In this document: positions 45,521-56,569 of the stretch, piece by piece
Layout of the letters: each line of letters opens with the position of its first letter
Position numbering within the stretch: position 1 is the first letter of the stretch
NCBI GenBank assembly: GCA_013368315.1
Contig: JAACJM010000319.1
Location: 1-64,000 of the forward strand
Origin: Tetrapyrgos nigripes
Taxonomy: Eukaryota > Basidiomycota > Agaricomycetes > Agaricales > Campanellaceae
DNA length: 64,000 bases
Direction: 5' to 3'
Notes under the pieces: generated by a model
What the model saw: the letters and a program-made list of their open reading frames with translations, nothing else
Told to the model about the DNA's origin: nothing
Databases searched by the model: none
Made by a program: the position numbers and the translations under genes

Positions 45521-46177
45521 TTGCTGGAAAGGGCTGATGGCCGAATGGTGAAGGAGCGACTGGAATGTAGGAAGTGATGAAGAAGTGGTATCTGTGAAAG
45601 GAAAACAATGTTGAAAAGACAGTAGAAGACGATTCGACGGTCACTACTCACCAGATATCGTCATTGTCATCAATGACCGGCTAGCAGCTATGAACCACAG
45701 CGTCACCTTCAGGGCGGCGTAAGATGACTTCAACCGTCACTACTAGATATTTCCATTGTCATCAATGACCGGCTAGTAGCTGCGAAACATTGTGGTGTCA
45801 CCTTCAGCGATGCCGCATTATGCAAAACGAACTAACTTTAAAGATATTGTACATTCTTATTAGTTCTGTCTTGAGATTAGATTGAGAAAGGGACTTACAA
45901 TCTTTGAAGACCTCCTAACGACTGGAATAGGGCTTTGGGAGTGGCAAGTCTGGAGATAGAAGAGCTCAACATTGAACGTTGAAAGAGACCAGTCTGAAAA
46001 TTGACTAACCCCACATGAGCTTTGACATGTATGGCTTTGACATTACTGAGGACGGTCATGGTATCTGTTGGGACCAGACCATGCATTTGTCAGAGAGCCA
46101 ATTCGCATTACGACGCCAACTCACAACTGACGTAACCTGACAATTATGTTTTTGTCCGAAAACTGCTGTCATAATGG
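45521..46177. other. Upstream of the HECT-type gene; ~100-bp duplication
   Basis: Positions 45637-45705 and 45739-45810 are a diverged direct duplication, sharing ATTGTCATCAATGACCGGCT and the phrase GTCACCTTCAG. Otherwise nothing recognisable. Confidence 0.55.
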
Positions 46178-46340
46178 AATACCGAATTGAAGGAAGGGTG
46201 TACTGAATTGAAGGAAGGGTGTACTGAAGTGAAGGAAGGGTGTACCGAATTGAGACAAGGAGTACCAAATTGAGACAAGGAGTACCGAATTGAGACAAGG
46301 AGTACCGAATTGAAGGAAGGGTGTACCAAATCAAGAGTGC
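46178..46340 (+). repeat. Short 20-21-bp tandem repeat
   Basis: About seven to eight units alternate between GAATTGAAGGAAGGGTGTAC and GAATTGAGACAAGGAGTACC forms. Units of the two types occur in small homogeneous runs, as unequal exchange would produce. Confidence 0.85.
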
Positions 46341-48697
46341 TGAGTGCAGAACTGAACGGAGACAGTACAGGTTGACCGCTGGCAACACAAACTGGCATAT
46401 CGGAGTATCAGATTGCACTAAATATTTTTCCAAGATATGACTATTTGCTAAGTGCATTTCCCCCTCAAACAAATGTACAATTAATTTCCAAGCGAAAATA
46501 ATGCTTTATATGCTTTACATAAGTGTCCATACAACTACACCTACTTGCCTCAGGAGCGCGGGACATAGGTATCATGGGACATGGTAGCAAATGATAGGAG
46601 TTCTGGGCAAAACCAATTAAAATCTGCATTCTCCCAAAGAAAGAGGAACAACGCTCTCAAGTGCACGGAAATACATAATGTCTCGATTCATAATTATTTA
46701 ATCAGTTATTCCTGCTAACTACTTACAGGAGGCTTAGCAAAGCTTCAATGTCGGTCCAAATAATTCTAGTGAAATTCAATATAATCTGAGATGCTGATTT
46801 CGGTCCAACTTCTGCAAGTATTCGAAGTATTTGGGCTACTTGCAAGTGTTCGGACCATTCCCTGATCATTCGGCAAAAGCGTAAATCAGTGGTCGGGAGT
46901 CAATTCTCTTTATTCAGTACTCACTTCATAAATTCGGTCATTGTTCCTCTGAATTCAGCACTCGCCTTCAAGAGCTCGGATCTGAACTCTAGGAATTCAA
47001 TACTCGCCTTCTTGAATTCAGGATTTATATGTCAATTCAGGTGTCACATGTCACGCTTTTGCGTTCGGAAATGATGTTTTAGGTCGGAATAATACTTTCC
47101 ACGATAGCACAGCATATTTCATCAAACCTTTGCAGAAGTGACTGACACACCGGAAATACAAAAATATCTGCTCGACAGAAAGGCGTACAGAAACACACTT
47201 TTTTACAGATATATCTTATATCAGTATTAGTGATGTGATCTATCCGTTGAGCGGATATTTTTGTCTTTTCGGCATGTGACTCGAGTCTAGAAAATTTTCG
47301 TTTCTTCCCCACGCCCGCCAGCACAATATCACGTTCTTTCAGACCTCTCTTCCAACGCCATTCTTACTTATCCTACGCATGTCTAAATTACTTCAATGAC
47401 ATTTTGACACATATTCTGCCTAATTCTTAGATCTTGGACACCTCCAGCTACGTGAAGATCCATCTGTATGAACTTTCTCTCATCGTCGATGACGCGTTAA
47501 CGCGACAGTTGTCGGCCAAGCGCACTTTTTTCTGCTCTCTTTGCTCTACATTCACGCGAGGACGCAACTTCAAGACTTTATGCAGCGAAACCAACAGGGT
47601 TCAGAAGGTGGGAGATATAGGGTATTGGTCTTCGAGGTATGTATTGTCCCATGCTTCTCTTTATTCCAAGTCATGAAATGTCCTATCGCTTCGCTATTCG
47701 CTCCGCCTCAACGTCCTCAACATCCTCCCCAACCATGACAATCTATGTATTCAATTTCTTTTCTAATTCACACATCTCTCCTTCAACGTTATCCTCAAAC
47801 TCTACCTTCATCAAAGCTGAGCTAGATACTCGTTCAGTTCATGCCTCAAGTCTGGAATCTCGTTGTCAACGCATCAAGTCCCACAAAAGTAGCATTGACG
47901 TCAAGATAGTCTTTCGTGTGCGCAACGATGCTACTTGCGTATCTTGTGATTTTTCGCCTTTCTCTTCACTTGAAACTCTGATTCCTTGTGCTCCGTCGTG
48001 TGGGCTGCGTGATTCTTGCAGAGTGAGCAGTTGTTTAGGGATGTAGGATGGTATATATGCATTTCTTTCATGTTCTTAGCATCTATCCATCAGCACTTTA
48101 TTTTCAACTCTCCAATTTGCCTAACAAGCGAAATAGTTACGAGGCCCTCGTGGAAACTATATTTGCATCAAGCTTTGCGAAGTCGGCATGATTCGGCCTG
48201 GGCTATAAAAAGTTACATGTATACTCGGCATGCAGGCTTTGAGTCGCTCAATGACAACTTTCTCATTTCTCTACATTTTCAAGTTCCTTTTTCTGGCTCG
48301 TACACCATCCTTTGATCCTTTGTGTTACCGTGACACTGGTCCCTCCACAAACTATTACTAACTGTTACTTACTTACAAACTCAGCTTACCCCAAAGTCTA
48401 GTCAGTCTGAACTTGACTCCGACTCGGCAAATCCCAAATGCAAAAAAAAAAAAAAAAAACTTGATTGGTTGGTTTTTTTTGATCACGATTCAAATATTCA
48501 TGGCCTGTACCTGTTGCAACTTGCGCGTGCGACTTTTGCTTTAAGCTTTAAAAATTGCCAGTGGTCACGGCGACAGCATACTTTGACCGGACCTCGGTTT
48601 GGACTGGCTAGATCCTAGAAGGGACTACTCTGACCTTTTTCGCTAGGGTACTAGAGGATCTAGGCGGGAACACCAAGTACAGACCATGCACTAGTGT
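46341..48697. other. No recognisable gene; one dispersed repeat
   Basis: Several short frames have no family signature. A homopolymer tract occurs at 48441-48460. The copy of the dispersed repeat is at 47031-47118. Confidence 0.5.
47031..47118 (+). repeat. Dispersed repeat, copy 2
   Basis: Inverted partner of 27790-27882. It is preceded by a run with repeated GAATTC words (46950-47030) that partly recur at the other copy. Confidence 0.75.
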
Positions 48698-49700
48698 ATG
48701 GTGTTCATTCTGTTAAAAAAAATCATTTTCCGACTTTTCGAAAGTTTACCGACTTTTTGAAAGCTTACCGACTCTGCGAAAGTTTACCGACTTTCAGTTT
48801 ACCGACTTTGAATTTTTCCGACTTTCAGTTTTCCAACATCCGAAGTTGGCTGATTTCTCAGGTGGCTGCATAAGGTTGAATACTTCCATTCAGAAGCTGG
48901 TGCTCAGAGGGTATTGGATATTAATAAATGTCTGATTGAGTTATACATGGTGAAATATAAAGACAAGAGAGAAAATGAAACGAAGAAAATGGAAAGAACC
49001 AGGATATAGTCACTGTTGTTCACGATAACTCTCACAATTCTGCCATTCTCTCCTCCCTTCCAATTCTAGTAGAGATGCCTCGCCTTCTATTAAGTCAGAG
49101 AGTGTTGCTAGCGAGGATGAAGTGAAGGAATACTTGGGCAAGTCCTGGAACCTCTATGCGCATTGCGCATCGAGGACCTGCAAAGGGGTATCTTGAATGT
49201 CCGGTCTTCCCAATATATGCTCAAGATTTCTGCATACGAGTACGTTAGCTCTAGAGGATTCCTGGTTCAGGAACTATAGAGGAGGAGGAGTGGGAGAAGG
49301 CAAGAGCAAAGAGAGATGTGACGTGGCAGCCAAGCCAGAGTGGCGGTACAACTGACATTTCACATCACATGTTATGCACGTGGTCACGCGTCAAGCGAGA
49401 CACGTCCACATCCCATTGCCCCAAACTCCCTTTTCGACGATTTAACAAATCGGAGTGCCCCAGATATGTATTTAAAAGAGATATTCAAAAGCTTAGGTGC
49501 TTTAAGAGGCCAATTGCTAACATTATTCTTAGTCTGAATTCGAAAAGTTGGTAAATTTTGAAAGTCGGAAAACCTTGAAAGTTGGCCTTGAAAAGTCAGT
49601 AAACTTTGGAAGTCGGAAAACTGAAAGTCGGTAAGCATTCTCAGAATCGGTAAACTTTCAGAAAGTCGGAAAATGATTTATTTAACACTTTGAACACCAT
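48698..49700. mobile_element. 1.0-kb non-autonomous inverted-repeat element (MITE-like)
   Basis: Ends ATGGTGTTCA and TGAACACCAT are inverted repeats, flanked by an exact 8-bp target duplication ACTAGTGT (48690-48697 and 49701-49708). Inside both ends is a run of ACCGACTTT/CCGACTTTC words in mirrored orientation for about 150 bp. No transposase is encoded. An 8-bp duplication is known for hAT and for Zisupton-type KDZ elements; the terminal bases fit neither perfectly, so the superfamily is left open. Confidence 0.85.
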
Positions 49701-50085
49701 ACTAGTGTGAGTATATACATTCAAGTAATCCTGATGGCTATGACTATACATAGCTTGGACCTCACCCTGCTCCGATGTTTAAAATTAATCCTCTGGCACT
49801 GGGATCTTATGGATAATGATGGACCGTCGTAGTATACTAGGCATGTCACATACTTATTACTTGTGTACTACGGGATGTAGGCTGTAGCACGTAGCTACAC
49901 ACATAGAAATCCATCCTTGAAACCTGCAGTCCGAACAGAGCTTCGGCTGACAAACAATCTGGCGCCTACAATTCGGCCACTTAGTAAGGCTTAGGATGCA
50001 CATGAATAGACTAGTAATTGTGAACCCAGACACAGTGACTCACCCTGGCTAGTGACATTTCGGTTCCTTTTTACAAACCATTGTC
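49701..50085. other. Upstream of the carrier gene
   Basis: Holds the right copy of the target duplication and the presumed promoter of the carrier; no open frame of note. Confidence 0.4.
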
Positions 50086-51720
50086 ATGCCCGAGCCTCAG
50101 CCTCGGCCTTTGTCGACTGTCGAAGGCTTCTTCCTTGGTGGCCTTGCAGCTTGTGGAGCAGTATGGCTTTTTCTTCGCATTTTGTTGTTCGTCAGTGAGG
50201 GAGACCTTTGACTGAGTACTAACCAACAATCATGTCCCATCTCACTGCACCGCTATAACAGGTTACAATATCTAACCCTGCTGAAGTCGCAAAGACTCGT
50301 TTACAGCTTCAAGGAGAGTTGGCGAAGGATGGAGGCATGAAAGTGTATAGGAATATGTTCGATGTACTTGGAAAGACATTTCGGAATGAGGGTATATGGG
50401 GTGTTCAGAAGGGGTTGGGGGGCCTGCGGTGAGTTGACCTGATGCTTTAAATTAGTTCGTCTGGCATTAATGGGCTTTCTAACTTCATATAGTATCTATA
50501 TCAGGTAAGGCTTCAAGTCAAGCACGGGCATTCGAAGATCTAATGTCCTGCGCTCATGTCGATAACGACTCGGATGGCCAGCTTTTGGTGAACGGGGTTC
50601 AACTAGGTGCGTTCCTTCCTTCGAATTCTTGAACACTGGCCAAACACTCCATCCTCTTCCTGACTCTAGGATTCTATGAACCGATGCGCCAACTTGTCAA
50701 TCAAGCGGTGAATATTCCCAAAAATGAACAGAACGTGATTACATCTGTAGTCGCAGGAGCTGCTACTGGCGCCATTGGTGGTGTGTAAGAATATTCTGCT
50801 AGGAGCATCCGGCTCTAAGGTTCCTTAAAATTAAAATTTAATTGTCTAGCGTCGATGGGTAACCCAATGTTTTTGATCAAAGCTCAGATGCAGGTTCGTT
50901 GTCGCTGTCGCCAAAGTTTACTGCGTCGAAATTAAAGTATATCGGAACAAGGCCTATTCTCCCGCTTTACCTGTAGGAACTCAACACTTGCACAAGAATT
51001 CTATTCAAGCCTTGACCGTGATCATTCATCAAGAGGGTCTCTGCGGACTGCTCCGTGGGATGAATGCTGCTGTGTTGAGGACGTCTATGGGGTCATTGGT
51101 AAGTAATCATAATGCAGAATCAGCTCAACTAGTACTTCAATCTGAGGAAGGATTAAACTGAGATATATTTATGTGGTCTTCTTATACTAGGTCCAAGTCC
51201 CCTCGTATATATGGGCAAACGCCGAAGAAGCAATTCATTGATCATGGAATTCTTCCTGCCGATAGCTTTTGGACGTTTATGGCCAGTAGCTCCGTTTCTG
51301 GCCTCGTAGCGGTAAGTAGTAGAATGTTCGCTTTTTGTGATCTGTGGTTTGCTAACTACCAGTGGGATTCTGACAGCTGGCTGTGATGCAACCTACTGAC
51401 ACTGTATGTGTGTTTTACAATGGATAGCAGTGACTCACACTTATGGCTGATGACCCCATTCAGGTCCTGACAAGGATGTATAATCAACCCACAAAGATGT
51501 TACCGAACGGGAAATACATCGGGGTGCTCTATAAAAATCCAATAGACGCTCTGATCAAGATCTTTAAGATTGAAGGGCCCTTAGGATGGTATAAAGGTAT
51601 GTATTAGTTTCTGTCCAGGAGCCCAGATCATTCATATGCAGGACTTTTGCTCATTTTCTGAGGTTCACTCTGCACACGTAGGGGATTTTTGTTCTGTCCT
51701 TCGCTTTCACTAATGGAAAT
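50086..51720 (+). pseudogene. OAC1-like mitochondrial carrier, decayed
   Basis: OAC1 moves oxaloacetate and sulfate across the inner mitochondrial membrane. Exon 50086-50160 begins MPEPQPRPLSTVEGFFLGGLAACGA, and the next exon (50261-) has NPAEVAKTRLQLQGE, the first signature PxD/E-xxK/R motif of the carrier fold. GFYEPMRQLV, then SVVAGAATGAIGG, NPMFLIKAQMQ, EGLCGLLRGMNAAVLRTSMGS, MQPTDTVLTRMYNQ and IEGPLGWYKG follow in the OAC1 order. Lesions: a missing G in the G-run at 50415-50422, a frameshift near 51220 and another near 51645, then loss of the last segment at the Gypsy remnant. Homopolymer position of the first lesion leaves room for an assembly error. Confidence 0.75.
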
Positions 51721-51742
51721 ATTGTGCCCCTGGGATCTAGAA

Positions 51743-52249
51743 TCAAATGAACTGATCCTGATCAGGAACCTCTTCCACTGATGGGGGCGGTGCTACAGGG
51801 ATTTGCAGTCGGCCACTCATCCAGTCGATCTGTGGGTTCATCTTATGCAACCAGGGAAGACCCAGGATGACATCTTCTCTGCCTAAGTCTGTAACCAGAA
51901 AATCTAGCCATGCCTCCTGTCCATCTGCTGTCATAGCTAGCTGGCAGAACCGATCTATATGCCCTGCTTGGTTAAGGGTCCCATCAATGTTGTAGACATC
52001 TAGAGGTTTACAGAGGGGATAGGTTTGGATTCAGTGCTGCTTTACAAATGATTGTCCCAGGAACAGACCTGTAGCTCCACTGTCAACCATCACCACTACC
52101 ACTGCCTCATTTTGTCTTCCTCAGATTTTCACACGTATATGGAAGTGAGAAGCACAAGATTCTATTTCAGGGATACTGGATATGGTACATGAGGGAATAG
52201 AATTGTACAAGGAACAAGAGAGCATGTAGGTAGTCAGGGGTGTTCGCAC
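51743..52249 (-). pseudogene. Second Gypsy lineage: protease region
   Basis: The minus strand has a retropepsin-like segment with VDSGATG near 52083, then NIDGTLNQAGHI, the segment DFLVTDLGREDVILGLPWL, and NPQIDWMSG. It is the downstream part of the gag seen at 53889-55319, separated by a 1.64-kb repeat. Reverse transcriptase and later domains are absent: the sequence stops near 51740 at the carrier pseudogene. Confidence 0.75.
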
Positions 52250-53888
52250 TGATATGCCGTACAAAATCACAGTATACATACTTGGATTTTGGTTCATAAT
52301 ATCAGTTTTGATGTTCTTTTAAGGGAATAAGAGGACTAGGGTAAGCCCTGAACTGCTAGTTAATACCTAGCGGGACTAAGAAAACAACGGTACAATAATA
52401 TTAAGTGCTTACGAATGGAGAAACAACTCATTCTAAGTACTATGATAGATATGTATGAGTTGGGAGTTATAATAGCAGACCCACCAAATGATAAAGATAG
52501 TCTATAAAGGCTTTCAAATCCTATTATAATGACTAGAACTGCTAGCGTGATCCAAAGGGACAGTGAAATGCGAGGTAGCCCCTATTCACGGGCATAGGAA
52601 CGCGTAAGCAACACAATCCTCAGCCAAAAGGTCACTCGGAGAAGACAGTGCTAAGATCGGACATGCGGACAATCACACTAGGTCTAGATCTATGTATCGA
52701 TAAAACCCGTAGTACTAAAACGGCTTCGAGGGAATCTTAAGTATCTGTAAAAGGTACATATGGACAAAAGTAGGACAAAGTATATATGTACAGGATCCCA
52801 GAGAGTTCAGGGGATAGTGGACAGGTATCTCTACACAGAGATATGAGGGACAGAAGTGCTAAGTCACAATACATCCGAATGATCAGAATACAACCCAAAC
52901 AGGTAACGTTATTTCTGGATAAGGATAAATCCGTCAGTAATCGTCTAGCTAGGCATTGAAAGCATTGAGGAAGGAATAAGTATGCAAACGGGACTGCAGA
53001 AGAGCTGGACTCGTATGTAGGACTCAGTAGTAGACTGCAAATAAAGCAAGATCGGAGAAAAAGGGAAAGGAACACTGAATGGAATAAAGAAACTACGAGA
53101 AAACCCTATGCCCCTAGCGTAAGGACGTGTATGAAGGACCTAGCAGTCATAAGTGGAGCGTTCTGAGTCATAGATGTGATGCTCACTAACCAGGATGGTA
53201 CACGAAAACACCAGATGGCTTACAAAGGGAACTGAAGAAAGTTCCTATGAATATTTAGATAATATTGCACAGTTTCTGTATACCCTAATAAGCAAGTCTT
53301 TACTTACAAGGAAATAGGTAGAACTCGCTAGCGGACTTTTCGATTTGTTTTATATTTTCTCTACATACCTTTTAGCGGACCTTGAAAAGAAATAGGTAAC
53401 TGTATAGTTGTAACTGCGATATTACAAGTAGCTACCCAAGCCACGTACTGTAGAGTATCGGATCTTGCTAGCAATAGTAGAGGACATGAAACACAGACTA
53501 AAGCTTCTAAACAAACTTAACTGCACTCGCTACGAGTATAAACATTGTGTTGGAGATAATAGAGTTTTAAAATTGAACATCTTTGGGGTTATAACTGTGA
53601 TCTTTGTGTTGACCTTCTGGTCTAATAAGTGTTGATTTTAAGGCAACTGTGGCCTACAAGTGTTTGATTTTAGGGACTCATTGATCCCCTTGGTGTTAAA
53701 CTTGTGTTTATTGTGTCATGCGCTAAGCGCTAACTTCATTGAAAAACCTTAATCAAAAGTACTTATAGTACAAGTAAACTGGGAGTTTGACTACTCTGAC
53801 TACTCGTAACACTCGTCGCATTTACATTTGTATACGGTTTTGTGTTTGGGTGCAGTTCCTAGCGCTTAATTACAAAAACCACCTATTA
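52250..53888 (+). mobile_element. 1.64-kb interspersed repeat, copy B
   Basis: Near-identical to copy A over its full length, with the same ends (TGATATGCC ... CCACCTATTA). No target duplication was found (CGCAC against GTGCT). It lacks about 20 bp around the TATA box of copy A, between GA dinucleotides, so it probably has a dead promoter. It sits between gag and protease of the second Gypsy lineage. Confidence 0.8.
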
Positions 53889-55319
53889 GTGCTGTGGTGG
53901 GAATGGACACCCATTTCAAAAACCCTGTTGGTTAGCAATGTTACAGAGTAAGGCATTTTGACCAGTGATAGATTTTTGCAAGGCAGTAAGCACAGACGGC
54001 AATTCAGTGGATGAGGAAGCAGCGACAGTAGCAGCAGGGGCGAGAGTAGAGGTAGAAGGCAGTGGGTCATCAGGGAAGAGACTAAAAGAGTCACTCCTAG
54101 TGGCAGCCACATGCTGTCTGCTTCGGCCTCCTCCTCTGGGTCGACCCATGTATTGGTCCTGACAGACGGAAGAGTGATGACCCATCCTCTCACAGTATTT
54201 GCACTTGTCACATCCATGGTTCCCATCTCATTTCAGGTGATCCTTGGAACTGCAGCTGTAGCAGTGCCCCTGCATCGCCTTCTGATAGTCCATGAAGGTG
54301 CGTCTGTTACCCTGGGAACGCTCAGTGTGGGAGGTGTCAATATCCATGGCATTAGGGTCTCATGCAGAGGAGAATTTGGAGAGGGATGGGGTAAGGCCAG
54401 TGACCGGTTTTCCTATGAATTCTGCTAGGGTCTGTTCCACATGAAGTGCTCGGTTGATCAGCTCATCTAGGCTTTTAGGGGCCTCCTTCTGTCCTAGCTC
54501 CACATTTGCTAATGGGAACAATAGGTCTTTATGAAGGCGCTTCCAGAACTTGTACTGGAGGTCCTGATCTGAGAACCCAGTCTTCTCCACCCACATCTTG
54601 AAAATCTGAGAGAACTCTGCGACTGTTTTATCTCCCTGCTTCAATGCCTCAAGCTTGTTCTTGGCCAGCTGTTGCTTGTTTGCTACCCCAAATCAAACCT
54701 TTAGTGCGTGGGTGAAGTTGTCCCGGTTCCCTTCCCAGGGAAAGACTGCTCCAGCTTCTTCTGCTCTGACTCTGCTGATGTGACAAGCATACTCTGTGGC
54801 CCATTCTGCAGCGGATCCCTCCATCATAAGGAGTGCTTCTGCAATACACTTCCGTGGGTCGAGTTTCCCATTATCGAGTTTGAGCTGTTTCTGTTCTCCA
54901 GCCCAGAGAATGAAGAGAGATATGAATGAGTCGAGTTTGGCTGGCTCGCCTTTGAATGGGGCAGGTTTGGGAGTTTTGTCTGAGGATTCATGGGTAGGCC
55001 TATTGATCAAATTGGTGATTGCCTGTTGCAGTTGGTTCTGGTTGTTAGAGCCTGAAGGAGATTTTCAAGGGCAGCAGAGGACATGTCGACATCAGTGATT
55101 GGGGAGGCAACAGGACTGAGTGGGGCTGGTGACACAGGACAAGGGGATGGATTGTGTGTGATCATAGGACTGGGACAGGCTGTTGGTATGGCAGAAGGTG
55201 GAATGGATAGCAGGAGCGGAGTGTGAGTGAGGTCTGGCGACAGAACAGTGGAGATACTGAATTCAGGACCAGAGAATGGCAGGTGGCTGAAGGCAAGACA
55301 TATGAAGGAGTGGAGTAGG
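53889..55319 (-). pseudogene. gag: Second Gypsy lineage: gag
   Basis: Minus-strand segments read FKGEPAKLDSFISLF, WATEYACHIS, then QGDKTVAEFSQIFKMW, FWKRLHKDLLFPLA and SLDELINRALHVEQ, the usual capsid region of Ty3/Gypsy gag, followed by a CCHC-type knuckle (CKYCERMGHHSSVC). In-frame TGA codons interrupt it at 54693-54695, 54360-54362 and 54228-54230. It ends at the boundary with copy 2 of the chromodomain Gypsy. Different lineage from that element. Confidence 0.75.
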
Positions 55320-55846
55320 TGTCAAGAACGTTGTCACTTAGCAAAACCACCCAAGTCACACAGTGATCGAGATAGATTCAACGAGTTACAATGAGACGAG
55401 ATAGAGAGAAAGTGATGGGGAAGAGGAAAGATCGAGTAGCTGACTATGCTCGACACTGCACTGTACTAGGAGCGGAGTGGAGACGAAGTGAACAGACTAA
55501 GGAACCTAGCTACGAGATCTACGATATATATAGAAGAGAAGTGAATATGTGGGAATGTCCATGGAGATAAAGTAAACGGAGAAGTGAGTCATAGATTAAA
55601 GAGGAGTTTAGGAATCGGAGGAGATAAGAATGTGAGTCAGGTAAAGAAGTAAATATGTGGGAATGTCCATGGAGATAAAGTAAACGGAGAAGTGAGTCAT
55701 AGATTAAAGAGACGATGATGAGAAGTAATTAGTGTTTATGGGTTTATGGAAGGTGATAGAATGGTGAACAAAGGTGAATAGATAGTAGAAGGGAAAAAAG
55801 AGGGAAGTGAAGGGGGAAATGAAGGAGATGGAGGCGATTCATGACA
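55320..55846 (-). repeat. 3' LTR of Gypsy copy 2
   Basis: 527 bp, running from TGTCATGAATC at 55846 to TTGACA at 55320. It is longer than the LTRs of copy 1 because of an internal duplication (55551-55601 and 55650-55703, sharing the word GTGGGAATGTCCATGG). Confidence 0.9.
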
Positions 55847-55857
55847 CTACCCCCCTT

Positions 55858-56397
55858 TTAGGTCGAGCTTTCGCCGGAGCTCGGAAGCCAACTGGTCCAC
55901 TGCTTTGTCCACTGCTTCTTTATTTCTTTGTCTAAGCCACGTATAGTCGGCCAAGTCTCTGGTAAGTCGTGGGGAAAGTTACCCCATCCTGTTAAGGCCG
56001 ACTCGCGTCCTTCCCATCCTCCTACCCATGCGCCCCATCCATCGTGGTTGGTGACGTTTGCTGTGCCCCACCCAGCGTCGTCGTCGTTGTCTAACTCTAT
56101 GGTCCCCCCCCATGCGCTCGCATCCCCCCATCCTAGGTTGTTTCGTTCGTTGAGCCGCAGACTGGGTCGGTAGGTGATACATCTTGACCGGTGTCCCTCC
56201 CCCATCCGACACCGTTTTGTTGAGTCCTGTCCTGGCCAAATGCACTGGTTGCATCCGCTGTGTCTCCCTGCATGTCCTTCGTCCAACCTACAGCGCCGGC
56301 CTGAACGTTGGCCGTATCTGCAGCGTCCGGTGTTGTCCGTTAATGGGTCGATCGTTGTGGTGGTGGTTGAGACAGTGATAGTGATAGGGGTGGTCAT
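55858..56397 (-). CDS. Third ORF of Gypsy copy 2: Cys/His modules plus GW/WG repeats
   Basis: 179 codons, intact, starting MTTPITITVSTT. It has the same architecture as the ORF at 40490: all eight module Cys/His residues are kept, as are the six GW/WG tryptophans and the Trp-rich tail. Comparing the 50 codons from GRCRYG on, I count 17 synonymous codon changes and only two replacements (Thr/Ala and Ser/Thr), a pattern expected under selection on the protein. Neighbouring pol is broken in this copy (8-bp deletion near 59200, TAA at 58361-58363, loss of the chromodomain), yet this frame is not. Confidence 0.8.
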   Translation of the reverse strand: MTTPITITVSTTTTTIDPLTDNTGRCRYGQRSGRRCRLDEGHAGRHSGCNQCIWPGQDSTKRCRMGEGHRSRCITYRPSLRLNERNNLGWGDASAWGGTIELDNDDDAGWGTANVTNHDGWGAWVGGWEGRESALTGWGNFPHDLPETWPTIRGLDKEIKKQWTKQWTSWLPSSGESST

Positions 56398-56569
56398 GAT
56401 GGAATGTGATATGAGGACAAGGAGGTGTTTTTGGTAGGATATGGTTGAGTTCTGTTCTATCGTTTGGGTTCGATGTAGTTGGCTTTTAACGAGTTCGTAT
56501 CCGCAGCAGTGCGGGGCGGCCAAGTTCGTGATAGAATGTGACAGTAGATGCCGTTAGTGTCGGTAAGCT

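Noticed and set aside
48441..48480. Poly(A) tail of a retrocopy or LINE
   Set aside because: Adjacent T-run and absence of any coding sequence or target duplication upstream.
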